Source: Umezawaea endophytica (GTDB lineage: Bacteria > Actinomycetota > Actinomycetes > Mycobacteriales > Pseudonocardiaceae). From it: DNA of 64,000 bases. The translations under genes were made by a program, and so were the position numbers. How positions within the stretch are numbered: the first letter of the stretch is position 1; every line of letters starts with the position of its first letter. The stretch covers positions 1 to 64,000 of the forward strand of contig NZ_JANYMP010000011.1 in NCBI RefSeq assembly GCF_025061645.1. The letters run 5' to 3'. The notes under the pieces were generated by a model. It was not told the DNA's origin. It saw only the letters and a program-made list of their open reading frames with translations, and made no database searches. Shown here piece after piece: positions 8,125-16,158 of the stretch.

Positions 8125-9819
8125 GTGGGCTACGGGGGCGTGACACCGCCGCGCGAGTCGGCCGGTGCGCGCGTCGTGGATGATGGTGGCCAGGTCAGCA
8201 GCGGTGGCGGGAGCTCATCGACTGGTGGCGCGGGTGGCGGTGGCGTGGTCGAGGGCTTGGTCGAGGGCGACGACGGGGTGGCTGTGCGGTCTGGTTCGGG
8301 AGCGGTCGGGGTGCCGGATGACTCGGCGGCGGTTTCGGCCGTCGAGGAGCAGGAGGCCGGGCGCACGCCGGTGGACGCGACCGCCGCGGTCGAGGAGCCC
8401 GCACCTGCGGAAGCCGTGACTCCGGTGGCTGTGACCCCGGTGGCCGTGACGCCGGCGGCGGCCGAGGACGATCTGCCCGCGAACGACGAGGCCGTCCCAC
8501 CTGCGGCGGCCGATGAGCCCGCCGACGGGCTGGCCACGGTCCCGGCCGCAGAGGAGCCGACGCAGGCCCCCGGCGAGCCGGACACCTTCCTGACCGCCGA
8601 GGCGATGGAGTTCTTCGCGGTCGCGGGCGCCGGGCCCGATCCCACCGCCGCGTCCGCCCCGGCCGCCGAGACCCCGGTCGCCAAGACGTTCGGCGTGCCG
8701 GAGATCTTCCGCGCCTCCGAGCCCACCCAGTTCCTCATGCCCGTCCAGGTCGAGCCCGTCGAGCAGGGCGAGCTGTTCGAACTCCCCAAGGTCGTCCGCG
8801 ACCCCGACGACGTCGACACCGTGGTGTTCACCGGCGTGCTCGACACCGACGACCTGGACGAACCGCGGCCCACCCCGGCCGAACCCCTGGCAGCCGAACC
8901 ACTCGCGGCCGAGCCCCTGGCGGCCGAACGCCCGAAGAACAGCCCGGCCGTGCTGGTCAGCGTCTTCACCATGATCATCTGCTCCGTGCTCGGCCTGGGC
9001 CTGCTCAGCCGCCTCGACGCCCGCGAACCCGTCGCGGGCCGCCCCGTCGCGGCCCCGTACACGGCGGCCATGGCCCCGACCAGCACCGAGCCCGCACGCC
9101 CTCGCGCCGTGCAACGCCTGGAGGACCACCCGCTCCTGGTCAACCCGAAGTCGCTGCCGCAGATCACCTGCGACCTCCCGGTGTTCGGCACCTCGGACCA
9201 GCAGTTGGCCGCCTACTACAAGGCGGGCGTGACCTGCCTGGACAACGCGTGGGGCCCGGTGCTGAAGGAGGCGAACCTGCCCTTCGAACCGCCGTCGCTG
9301 GACGCCGCCCCGGAGCTGTCCAACGGCCCGTGCGGCGCCGCCCCCGCGTCGGAGGACGCCGTCGCCTACTACTGCGGCCGCAACCGGATGATCTACATGC
9401 CCACCGGCAGGCTGCGCGAGAACGGCGGCGGCGACCGCCCGGCGACCCACCTCGCGACGCTGGCGCACGAGTACGGCCACCACGTCCAGGCCATGACCGG
9501 CATGCTCCGCGCGGCGGACCTGAAGATCGTCGGCGCGGGCGAGAAGACCCCGGCGGGCCTGGAGATGTCCCGCCGCATCGAGCTACAGGCGAACTGCTTC
9601 GCGGGCATGTTCCTCGGCGCCGCGGCGGGCCGGGGCTCCATCAGCGCGGAACTGGCCAACCGCGCCGAGGAGGACTTCCAGTACGCGATGGAGGAAGCCC
9701 CCGACAAGAACGCCCACGGCAGCCCGGCCAACCAGGGCGACTGGGCGCTCAGCGGTTTCGAGGCCAACACCACGAACGCCTGCAACACCTACGCGGCTCC
9801 GGCGGCCGAGGTCGGCTGA
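8125..9819 (+). CDS. Neutral zinc metallopeptidase, membrane-anchored, acidic repeat-rich N-terminus
   Basis: As read from GTG 8125 the product is 564 residues. About 270 N-terminal residues are disordered and Ala/Pro/Glu-rich with short repeats (VAVTP three times near 90, AAEPL three times near 253). One membrane helix lies at about 273-297. The extracellular domain matches the preceding gene, with HEYGHHVQ near 447-454, RRIELQANCFAGM and TNACNTY. The gene lies 3 bp after its paralogue, so the pair is an operon and a tandem duplication with diverged N-termini. The start is uncertain: no clear ribosome binding site precedes 8125, and GTGs downstream are possible. The C-terminal domain is certain. 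Confidence 0.85.
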   Translation: MGYGGVTPPRESAGARVVDDGGQVSSGGGSSSTGGAGGGGVVEGLVEGDDGVAVRSGSGAVGVPDDSAAVSAVEEQEAGRTPVDATAAVEEPAPAEAVTPVAVTPVAVTPAAAEDDLPANDEAVPPAAADEPADGLATVPAAEEPTQAPGEPDTFLTAEAMEFFAVAGAGPDPTAASAPAAETPVAKTFGVPEIFRASEPTQFLMPVQVEPVEQGELFELPKVVRDPDDVDTVVFTGVLDTDDLDEPRPTPAEPLAAEPLAAEPLAAERPKNSPAVLVSVFTMIICSVLGLGLLSRLDAREPVAGRPVAAPYTAAMAPTSTEPARPRAVQRLEDHPLLVNPKSLPQITCDLPVFGTSDQQLAAYYKAGVTCLDNAWGPVLKEANLPFEPPSLDAAPELSNGPCGAAPASEDAVAYYCGRNRMIYMPTGRLRENGGGDRPATHLATLAHEYGHHVQAMTGMLRAADLKIVGAGEKTPAGLEMSRRIELQANCFAGMFLGAAAGRGSISAELANRAEEDFQYAMEEAPDKNAHGSPANQGDWALSGFEANTTNACNTYAAPAAEVG

Positions 9820-9831
9820 CCCCCGGCCCGA

Positions 9832-10263
9832 TCACCCCGCCGAGATCAACCGGGGCACCGGCTTGCTGATCAGGTACACGTAGAACCCGCCCGCCAACCC
9901 GCTCAGGCACAGCATCAGCGTCTCCAGGCGCTGCGACAGCGGCGCGGCGTCCGACACCGCCCCCGCCGTCTGCACGGTGAAGTCGCCGGACGTGTCGGCG
10001 GGCAGCAGCACGTCCACCGACTCCCGCTCCCGGTGCCCGCACCCGTCGAGCGGGACCGTCCGGACCTTCCCGTCCACGGTCACCTCGACCTGGTCCAACT
10101 CCTTCTTCCCGCACGACGCGGGCTTCACCACGGTCGCCGTGACCCGGATCCTTTCGCCCGCGCCGGACAGCGGCCACCACACGGCGACCGCTGTGCCCAG
10201 TCCCACCAGTGCGACGACCAGGAGGACCAGCCCCCAGGTCACCGGGCTACGCCTCACCGCCAC
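9832..10263 (-). CDS. Small membrane protein of unknown function
   Basis: This 143-residue protein has an N-terminal membrane helix (GLVLLVVALVGLGTAVAVWW, about 11-30), a soluble region with a Cys pair (PASCGKK and DGCGHR), and a second helix near 115-133 (LMLCLSGLAGGFYVYLI). The region between them is predicted to lie outside the membrane. No family is recognised. It is convergent with the metallopeptidase gene 12 bp away and divergent from the response regulator gene, so it is probably transcribed alone. Confidence 0.65.
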   Translation of the reverse strand: MAVRRSPVTWGLVLLVVALVGLGTAVAVWWPLSGAGERIRVTATVVKPASCGKKELDQVEVTVDGKVRTVPLDGCGHRERESVDVLLPADTSGDFTVQTAGAVSDAAPLSQRLETLMLCLSGLAGGFYVYLISKPVPRLISAG

Positions 10264-10310
10264 GCGGAGGATCGTCGCAGACCGCGCGTTCCCCGGTAAC
10301 CCCGCCCGCG

Positions 10311-10327
10311 CAGTTGATGATCAACTG
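10311..10327. promoter_or_regulatory. 17-bp palindrome upstream of the two-component system
   Basis: CAGTTGAT (10311-10318), one central G, and ATCAACTG (10320-10327) form perfect 8-bp arms 59 bp before the response regulator start and 48 bp before the divergent membrane-protein start. It is AT-richer than its surroundings. It may be an autoregulatory operator, though OmpR-type regulators more often use direct repeats. Confidence 0.45.
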
Positions 10328-10385
10328 AGCGGTACCTGAAGCCGGGCCGCTCCCCGAGCGGGAGTGGGCCGACCGGCAGCAGAAT

Positions 10386-11069
10386 GTGCTGGTGTCTACT
10401 GCCGCGCGGGTACTGGTCATCGAGGACGCCGAGGCGATCGGCGCCGCCGTGGGATCGGCGCTGCGCGACGCCGGGTACCAGGTGCAGTTGCGCCCGGACG
10501 GGCGGGAGCTGGAGAACGACCTGGCGCGGTTCCGGCCGGACCTGGTGGTGCTGGACGTGATGCTGCCGGGGCGGGACGGGTTCGCGCTGCTGGAGGTGGT
10601 GCGGCGGTCCAGCGGAGCGGGCGTGGTGATGCTGACGGCGCGCGACGGGGTGGCGGACCGGCTGCGCGGGCTGGACCGGGGCGCGGACGACTACCTGGTG
10701 AAGCCGTTCGTGCTGGCCGAACTCGTGGCCAGGGTGAGCGCCGTGCTGCGTAGGCTGGGTCGCACGCCGTCGACCGTGCAGGTCGGCGACCTGGTGGTGG
10801 ACGCCGATTCCGGCGTGGTGCTGCGCGGGTCCGAGCCGGTGGAGCTGACGGCGACGGAGTTGCGGCTGCTGCGCTACCTGGCCGCGCAGCGCGGCCGCGT
10901 CGTCGGCAAGACCCAGATCCTCACGGCCGTGTGGGGCTACGAGGACTACGACCCGAACCTGGTCGAGGTGCACGTGAGCGCGTTGCGGCGCAAGCTGGAG
11001 GAGAACGGCCCCAGGCTGCTGCACACCGTCCGCGGCCTCGGGTACGTGCTGCGGGCCGACGAACCGTGA
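10386..11069 (+). CDS. OmpR/PhoB-family response regulator
   Basis: This 227-residue protein has a receiver domain (residues 8-120) with acidic pocket E13-D14, phospho-acceptor D57 in LVVLDVMLPGRDG, and the conserved Lys in YLVKPF near 107. A winged-helix effector domain (about 130-225, ELTATELRLLRYLAAQRGRV) binds DNA. The GTG at 10386 is used; a GTG two codons later is possible. The stop overlaps the GTG of the histidine kinase gene (GTGA), so the pair is translationally coupled. The signal is unknown. The palindrome at 10311 may be its own target. Confidence 0.93.
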   Translation: MLVSTAARVLVIEDAEAIGAAVGSALRDAGYQVQLRPDGRELENDLARFRPDLVVLDVMLPGRDGFALLEVVRRSSGAGVVMLTARDGVADRLRGLDRGADDYLVKPFVLAELVARVSAVLRRLGRTPSTVQVGDLVVDADSGVVLRGSEPVELTATELRLLRYLAAQRGRVVGKTQILTAVWGYEDYDPNLVEVHVSALRRKLEENGPRLLHTVRGLGYVLRADEP

Positions 11070-12385
11070 GCAGGCTGAAGACGGTCTCGCTGCGCCGACG
11101 GGTGACCCTGTCGGTGATGATCGTGCTGTTCGCGGTCATGGTCACGCTGGTGTTCACCGTGGACGCGCTGTTCGCGTCCCAGTCGAGCCGCGACGTCGAG
11201 ACCGTCCTGCTGGACCGGGCGCGCACCGCGCAGCAGTTGGCGAAGACGCAGAAGTACACCGGCAACCAGTTGGTGCACAAGGTCGACGGCATGGGCGTGC
11301 AGGTGCTGCTGACGATGCCGAACGGCATGACCTACGGCACCGCGCCGGACAACGACGAGCGGTTCAAGACCGTGCAGCGCGACCTGCCGGACGGGTCGTC
11401 GATCACGCTGTACGGCGACACGACCGTGCTGTCCGCCGCGCAGATCAGGCTGCGGAACCTGCTGGCCGCCGTCGGTCTCGGCGCGCTGGCGGTCACGGCG
11501 GGCGCGCTGGTCTTCGTCGTGCGGCGGGCGTTGGCGCCGCTGGACACGATGACCACGCTCGCCCGCTCGATCACCGGCGGCCACCGCGGCAGGCGGCTGA
11601 ACCCGTTGCGCACCAACAACGAGCTGGGTCGCACGGCGGCGGCGTTCGACGACATGCTGGACTCGCTGGAGGGCGCGGAGGCGACGGCGCGGGCGTCGGA
11701 GGAGCGGACCAAGCGGTTCGTCGCGGACGCGGCGCACGAGCTGCGCACGCCGATCACGGGCGTGCAGGCCGTGGCCGAGGCGCTGATGCAGACCGGGTTG
11801 GACGAGGCGGGCGCCGAGGAGCGCGACCGGATGAACCTGCTGCTGGTCCGGGAGTCCCGCCGGGCGGGCAGGCTGGTGGACGACCTGCTCGCGCTGGCCA
11901 GGATCGACGCGGGCCTGGAGTTGCAGTTCGAACGGGTGGACCTGCTCGCGCTGGCCGAGGCCGAGGTCTCCCGCAGCACGCTCCTGGCCCCGGACCTGGA
12001 CATCGAGGCCGAGGGCGCCCCGGTGGTCGTCGACGGCGATCCGCAGCGGCTCGCGCAGGTGCTGGTCAACCTGTCCGACAACGCCCGGCAGGCCACCGGT
12101 CCGCAGGGCAAGGTCCGGTTGACCGTCGGCGTGTTCGCGGGCCGTGCGCTGGTGACCGTGAAGGACAACGGGCCGGGCGTCGCGTTCCGGGACAGGGAAC
12201 GGATCTTCGACCGCCTGACCCGCCTCGACGAGGCCCGCGACCGCCGCCACGGCGGCTCCGGCCTCGGTCTGGCCATCGCCCGCGGCGTGGCCCGCGCGCA
12301 CGGCGGCGACCTCACGTGCGCCGTCCCGGACCCCGGCGAGCCGGGCGCGGCGTTCGTCCTGTCGCTGCCGCTCGCGTCGCGTTGA
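11066..12385 (+). CDS. Sensor histidine kinase
   Basis: This 439-residue kinase starts at the GTG overlapping the regulator stop. It has a membrane helix (about 13-35), an extracytoplasmic sensor of roughly 95 residues, a second helix (about 130-155, LLAAVGLGALAVTAGALVFVV), and HAMP (ALAPLDTMTTLARSI). The dimerisation domain has phospho-acceptor His224 in DAAHELRTPI. The ATPase has an N box (NLSDNARQAT, near 335), G1 (DNGPGV) and G2 (GGSGLGLAI). It should autophosphorylate and pass phosphate to D57 of the paired regulator. A reading open from 10931 is only the regulator's other frame. The gene ends at a strong hairpin. Confidence 0.93.
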   Translation: MSRLKTVSLRRRVTLSVMIVLFAVMVTLVFTVDALFASQSSRDVETVLLDRARTAQQLAKTQKYTGNQLVHKVDGMGVQVLLTMPNGMTYGTAPDNDERFKTVQRDLPDGSSITLYGDTTVLSAAQIRLRNLLAAVGLGALAVTAGALVFVVRRALAPLDTMTTLARSITGGHRGRRLNPLRTNNELGRTAAAFDDMLDSLEGAEATARASEERTKRFVADAAHELRTPITGVQAVAEALMQTGLDEAGAEERDRMNLLLVRESRRAGRLVDDLLALARIDAGLELQFERVDLLALAEAEVSRSTLLAPDLDIEAEGAPVVVDGDPQRLAQVLVNLSDNARQATGPQGKVRLTVGVFAGRALVTVKDNGPGVAFRDRERIFDRLTRLDEARDRRHGGSGLGLAIARGVARAHGGDLTCAVPDPGEPGAAFVLSLPLASR

Positions 12386-12410
12386 CGGGCCACCGCTCAC
12401 CGGTGGCCCG
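12386..12410. terminator. Terminator hairpin after the two-component system
   Basis: GGGCCACCG (12387-12395) pairs perfectly with CGGTGGCCC (12401-12409) around a 5-nt loop, with one further C-G pair. It lies between the convergent kinase and K+ channel genes (stops at 12385 and 12414) and could serve both. Confidence 0.75.
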
Positions 12411-12413
12411 CTC

Positions 12414-13481
12414 TCACGACTCGTCCGGCGGGGTCACCTTCTTGATGTACAGCAGCCGGTCCCCGGCCTCGATGGCGTCGGCCGCCGACGCGTCGACGCG
12501 GTACAGCTTCCCGTTCCGCACGACCCCCAGCACGATGTCCGGCAGGTGCCGGGGCGAGCCGCCGATCTCGGACGGCTCCACGTCGCGTTCGGCGATGGCC
12601 AGCCCGGCGTCGGGCGTGAGCAGGTCCTCGACCATGTCCACCACGGACGGCGTCGCCGTGGCCATGCCCAGCAGTCGGCCCGCGGTCTCGCTCGACACGA
12701 CCACGGAGTCCGCGCCGGACTGGCGCAGCAGGTGCTCGTTCTCGCGTTCCCGCACCGACGCGACGATCTGGGCCTTGGGCGCCAGTTCCCGCGCGGTCAA
12801 CGTCACCAGCACCGCCGTGTCGTCCCGGTTCGCGGCCACGACCACGGCCCGCGCGTTCGGCACGCCCGCGACCCGCAGCACGTCGTTGCGCGTGCCGGAG
12901 CCGTGCACGGTCACCAGGCCGATCGAGGACGCGGAGTCCAGCGACTCCTGGACGGTGTCCACGACCACGATGTGGCTGGGTGACACGCCGTCGCCGAGCA
13001 GGGCGCTGACCGCGGAGCGGCCCTTGGTCCCGTACCCGACCACGACCACGTGGTTGCGCACCTTGGTCCTCCACTTCTGAATGCGGAACGCCTGCCGAGA
13101 TCGCTCGGTGAGGACTTCGAGGGTCGTGCCGACCAGGACGATCAGGAACAGCACCCGCAGCGGGGTGATGACCAGGACGTTGACCAGGCGCGCGGACGAA
13201 CTGGCGGGGGCGATGTCGCCGTAGCCGGTGGTGGAGAGGGAGACCGTGGCGTAGTAGACGGCGTCCAGGAAGGACAGGCCGTCGCCGTTCACGTCGCGGT
13301 AGCCGTCGCGGTCGAGGTAGACGATGACCACGGCCATGAACAGGGCGGCGGTGGCGCCGACGACCCGTTTGATGATGGCGCGGGCCGGGCTTTCCGGTGC
13401 GTCGGGCATCCGGATGACGCCGACCAGCGAGTGGTCGGGCCGGTCGGTCAGCCGATCGGCAGGGTTGAGCCGCCGGATCAT
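12414..13481 (-). CDS. Potassium channel with RCK/TrkA-N domain
   Basis: This 355-residue protein has two membrane helices (about 42-57 and 98-120) flanking a pore loop with selectivity filter TTGYGD (84-89), so it is a two-TM K+ channel. A cytoplasmic RCK/TrkA-N Rossmann domain begins at VVVVGYGTKGRSA (about 145-158), followed by a C-terminal TrkA-C-like region. Such channels gate K+ flow by binding nucleotides or Ca2+. M. tuberculosis has a similar protein (Rv3200c) beside adnB; here M20 and two small genes intervene. The ATG overlaps the stop of the M20 peptidase gene by 4 bp, so the two are co-transcribed. Confidence 0.92.
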   Translation of the reverse strand: MIRRLNPADRLTDRPDHSLVGVIRMPDAPESPARAIIKRVVGATAALFMAVVIVYLDRDGYRDVNGDGLSFLDAVYYATVSLSTTGYGDIAPASSSARLVNVLVITPLRVLFLIVLVGTTLEVLTERSRQAFRIQKWRTKVRNHVVVVGYGTKGRSAVSALLGDGVSPSHIVVVDTVQESLDSASSIGLVTVHGSGTRNDVLRVAGVPNARAVVVAANRDDTAVLVTLTARELAPKAQIVASVRERENEHLLRQSGADSVVVSSETAGRLLGMATATPSVVDMVEDLLTPDAGLAIAERDVEPSEIGGSPRHLPDIVLGVVRNGKLYRVDASAADAIEAGDRLLYIKKVTPPDES

Positions 13482-14893
13482 GACAGCCTCTCAGGGAGTG
13501 ATCGCCACAACCGGGCGGCGGCTTCGGCGCCTCGTAGCAGCAGGGGCAGGACTACCCGCTCGTTCGGAGCGTGGATCCGATCATCCGGCAAGGTGGCGCC
13601 GAGGTAGACGACGGGCACGCCGAGCGTGGCGTGCAGGACCGCGGCGGGGCCGGAACCGCCGGTGCGGCTGTACCGGACCGGCTGCTCGAAAGCCCCTTCG
13701 ACGGCGTCGCGCACGGCGACGGCGGCCGGGTGGTCCACGTCGATCGCGTACGGCGGCGTGCCCTCGCCCCGCAGCACCACGGCGGCCGTGACGCCGTGCG
13801 GGGTGTGGGCGGCGACGAACTCCCGCAGCGACTCCGCGATGGCCGCGGGTTCCTGGTCCGGCACGAGCCGGAACGACAGCTTCACCGACGCCTCGCGCGG
13901 CACGACCGTCTTCAGGCCGGGCCCGGTGTACCCGCCGCTGATGCCGTTGACCTCGGCCGTCGGCCGCACCCACACGCGTTCCAAGGTCGACCACCCCTTC
14001 TCCCCCGCCACAGCCTGCGCCCCACCCGCGTTCGCCGCGAGCCAGTCGGCCTCGTCGAACGGCAGGGCGGCGTGGTCGGCGCGCTCGGCGGCGGTCGGCT
14101 CGACCACGTCGGCGTAGAAACCGGGCAGCCTGACCCGGCCGTCGTCGTCGTGCAGGGCGGCGACCAGGCGGGCGAGGGCCGTGGCCGGGTTGGGCACACC
14201 GCCGCCGACCCGACCGGAGTGGACGTCGGACGTGCCGCCGGTGAACGTGACCTCGGCGCCGAGCACGCCGCGCTGGCCGGTGTTCACCGTGGGCGCGTCG
14301 CGCGCGTACAGCGGTGTGTCGGTGAACACCACGAGGTCGCACGCGAGGTCCGCGGTGTGCCGGTCGAGGAGGTCGGCCAGGTGCGGCGACCCGGACTCCT
14401 CCTCGCCCTCGACGAAGAACTTGAGCGTCACGGCCGGAGCGGGCGCCCCGGTCGCAGCGAGGTGGGCGCGGACGCCGAGCAACTGCATCGCGACCTGGCC
14501 CTTGTCGTCGCTGGAGCCGCGCCCGAACAGCTCCTCGCCGACCACGACCCCGGCGAACGGCGGGTGCTCCCACGCCTCCGGCGGGTCGACGGGCTGCACG
14601 TCGTGGTGCCCGTAGACCAGCACGGTCGGGGCGGCCGGGTCCTCGGCGGGCCAGCACGCGTACACGGCGGGCAGCGCGGGCCCGTGGTCCCAGACGGCCA
14701 CCTCCGGCCACCCGTCGGCGCGCAGCGCGTCGGCGAGCCAGTGCGCCGACCTGGCCACGTCGCCGTGGTGCGCCGGGTCCGTGCTGATCGACGGGATGGT
14801 GATCCAGTCCCGCAGGGACGTCAGGAAGTCATCCGCGAGGGCGGCGACGGCCGCGCGCTCGGGCGGTTCGGGATTTACCCGATCAGCGGTCAC
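13478..14893 (-). CDS. M20-family metallopeptidase (dipeptidase)
   Basis: From a GTG at 14893 the product is 471 residues. It has the M20 di-zinc motifs: H97-D98 in YGHHDVQP, the bridging acid region SSDDKG (127-132), and the catalytic pair in EGEEESGS (163-170). The lid dimerisation domain lies near 205-380. The family hydrolyses dipeptides or N-acyl amino acids. The reading remains open to 15637, but that extension lacks M20 similarity and has atypical composition, so it is rejected. The gene is upstream of and 4-bp overlapped with the K+ channel gene. A LexA-like site lies 108 bp upstream. Confidence 0.9.
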   Translation of the reverse strand: MTADRVNPEPPERAAVAALADDFLTSLRDWITIPSISTDPAHHGDVARSAHWLADALRADGWPEVAVWDHGPALPAVYACWPAEDPAAPTVLVYGHHDVQPVDPPEAWEHPPFAGVVVGEELFGRGSSDDKGQVAMQLLGVRAHLAATGAPAPAVTLKFFVEGEEESGSPHLADLLDRHTADLACDLVVFTDTPLYARDAPTVNTGQRGVLGAEVTFTGGTSDVHSGRVGGGVPNPATALARLVAALHDDDGRVRLPGFYADVVEPTAAERADHAALPFDEADWLAANAGGAQAVAGEKGWSTLERVWVRPTAEVNGISGGYTGPGLKTVVPREASVKLSFRLVPDQEPAAIAESLREFVAAHTPHGVTAAVVLRGEGTPPYAIDVDHPAAVAVRDAVEGAFEQPVRYSRTGGSGPAAVLHATLGVPVVYLGATLPDDRIHAPNERVVLPLLLRGAEAAARLWRSLPERLS

Positions 14894-15000
14894 GACGGGG
14901 AAGAGTAAACCGTGAGCCGGGCCGCCGAACGCGAGTCCGCTCCGTTCGGTCCACCGACCCGCGCCTGGGGGACGGTGGTCACACCGGCGTCGCCGACCAG

Positions 15001-15016
15001 TGGAACAGGTGTTCGA
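15001..15016. promoter_or_regulatory. LexA-box-like palindrome
   Basis: TGGAAC-AGGT-GTTCGA differs by one base from the actinobacterial SOS consensus TCGAAC-N4-GTTCGA. It lies in the divergent region between the M20 gene (start 14893) and the small membrane protein (start 15098). Neither is a classic SOS gene, so this may be coincidental. Confidence 0.4.
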
Positions 15017-15097
15017 CAACGGCGAATTCACACGTCCCCCGAACGGTTCACCGGCCCCGTCCGCGCGGCCGGGCGCGGCTCGTGGCAGTGTTGCGGC

Positions 15098-15478
15098 ATG
15101 GAACCTGCCCGTGCCTCTTCGCGGTCGGCGCTCGCGCTGGCCGCACTGCTCGGCGCCGCCGGGGTGACGCACTTCGCCAAGCCCGCGCCGTACGACGCGA
15201 TCGTGCCGCGCGCGCTGCCCGGCGAGCCCCGGACCTGGACTTACGCGTCCGGTGTCGCGGAGTTGGCGGTGGCCGCCGCGGTGGCCGCGCCGAAGACCCG
15301 CAAGCTCGGCGGCTTGGTCGCCGCGGGGTTGTTCGCGGCGGTGTTCCCGGCCAACGTGAAGATGGCGCTGGACTACCGGCACCGGGGCCCGCGGGCCAAG
15401 GCGATCGCGTGGGGCAGGCTGCCCCTCCAGGTCCCGCTGATCATTTGGGCGCTGCGGGTACGCCGTTCGGCGGCATGA
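15098..15478 (+). CDS. DoxX-like small membrane protein
   Basis: The product is 126 residues from the ATG at 15098. It has about three to four hydrophobic segments (ALALAALLGAAGVTHF, VAELAVAAAVAA, LVAAGLFAAVFPANV, LQVPLIIWAL) and the pattern GVTHFAKPAPYDAIVPRALP, typical of small DoxX-like proteins. The longer reading to 14912 adds an uncharacteristic N-terminus. DoxX relatives are linked to redox balance and thiol stress in mycobacteria. The role here is inferred from the family only. It is transcribed away from M20, with the LexA-like site about 82 bp upstream. Confidence 0.75.
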   Translation: MEPARASSRSALALAALLGAAGVTHFAKPAPYDAIVPRALPGEPRTWTYASGVAELAVAAAVAAPKTRKLGGLVAAGLFAAVFPANVKMALDYRHRGPRAKAIAWGRLPLQVPLIIWALRVRRSAA

Positions 15479-15603
15479 GACCGCTGCCACTCGGCACCGC
15501 CGGAACCCCCGCGGGTGTGATCTGATCACACACGGCTGCCGGTAAGGCACCCAGCGCTGTTGACCACTGTCCTTGACCCGGCAACGACCCATAGGATGCC
15601 CGA

Positions 15604-16158
15604 GTGCAACCGCTCCTCCACCAAGCCGCGTCGGCACTTGGTTGGCGCGGCACCGTCGTACCCGACGTGGCCGTGCTCGGCCACCAGGTGTCGGCTGTCG
15701 TGCGGGTGCGCGACGACGTGCACGAGTGGCGCACCGCGAACGGGTGGCCTCCCCAGGCCGACCCGTCCTGGTTCCGCTCCTGGTTCGAGCCCACCGCGCA
15801 CGACCAGCTCCCGGTCTCGGCCGTCGAACTGGTGGGCGTCCTGGTCGGCGAGTCCACGGTGGACCGCGCGCTCCAGTCGTGCGGGACGCTGATGACGCTC
15901 GCCCCGTGCGCGGTCGTCCTGCCCGGACCGCAGGGGCGCGAGTCGTGGCCGCTGATCGAGCTGGACTACTACGGCATCGGTGTCGTGGCCGCCGAGGAGA
16001 CCGGTTCCGGGGAGTCCGGCTACACCGCCGAGCTGCTCGTGCCGCCGGAGGACCGGTCGACCGAGTTCGGCCCGTCGCTGTTCGGCCGCTGGCTGCTCGA
16101 GGTGCTCTACGACCGGGTGCTCAAAGAGGTCCCGGCCTCCTCCCGCGTCAGCTCCTAG
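15604..16158 (+). CDS. Conserved actinobacterial protein of unknown function
   Basis: This 184-residue protein starts at a GTG (MQPLLHQAASALGWRG). It is soluble, with no signal peptide or membrane helix, and is rich in Trp and acidic residues (WPPQADPSWFRSWFEP). The family is not recognised, but regular codon use and a clean start and stop support a real gene. Its stop lies 11 bp inside the 3' end of adnB on the opposite strand, so the two genes overlap tail to tail. Confidence 0.65.
   Translation: MQPLLHQAASALGWRGTVVPDVAVLGHQVSAVVRVRDDVHEWRTANGWPPQADPSWFRSWFEPTAHDQLPVSAVELVGVLVGESTVDRALQSCGTLMTLAPCAVVLPGPQGRESWPLIELDYYGIGVVAAEETGSGESGYTAELLVPPEDRSTEFGPSLFGRWLLEVLYDRVLKEVPASSRVSS

Noticed and set aside
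10946-12400. Minus-strand 484-residue frame opposite the histidine kinase
   Set aside because: The kinase has all motifs on the plus strand; the antisense product is Arg/Gln/Val-rich low complexity.
13478-15637. M20 peptidase extended to 719 residues
   Set aside because: The extra 248 residues have no M20 homology and run antisense to the DoxX-like gene.
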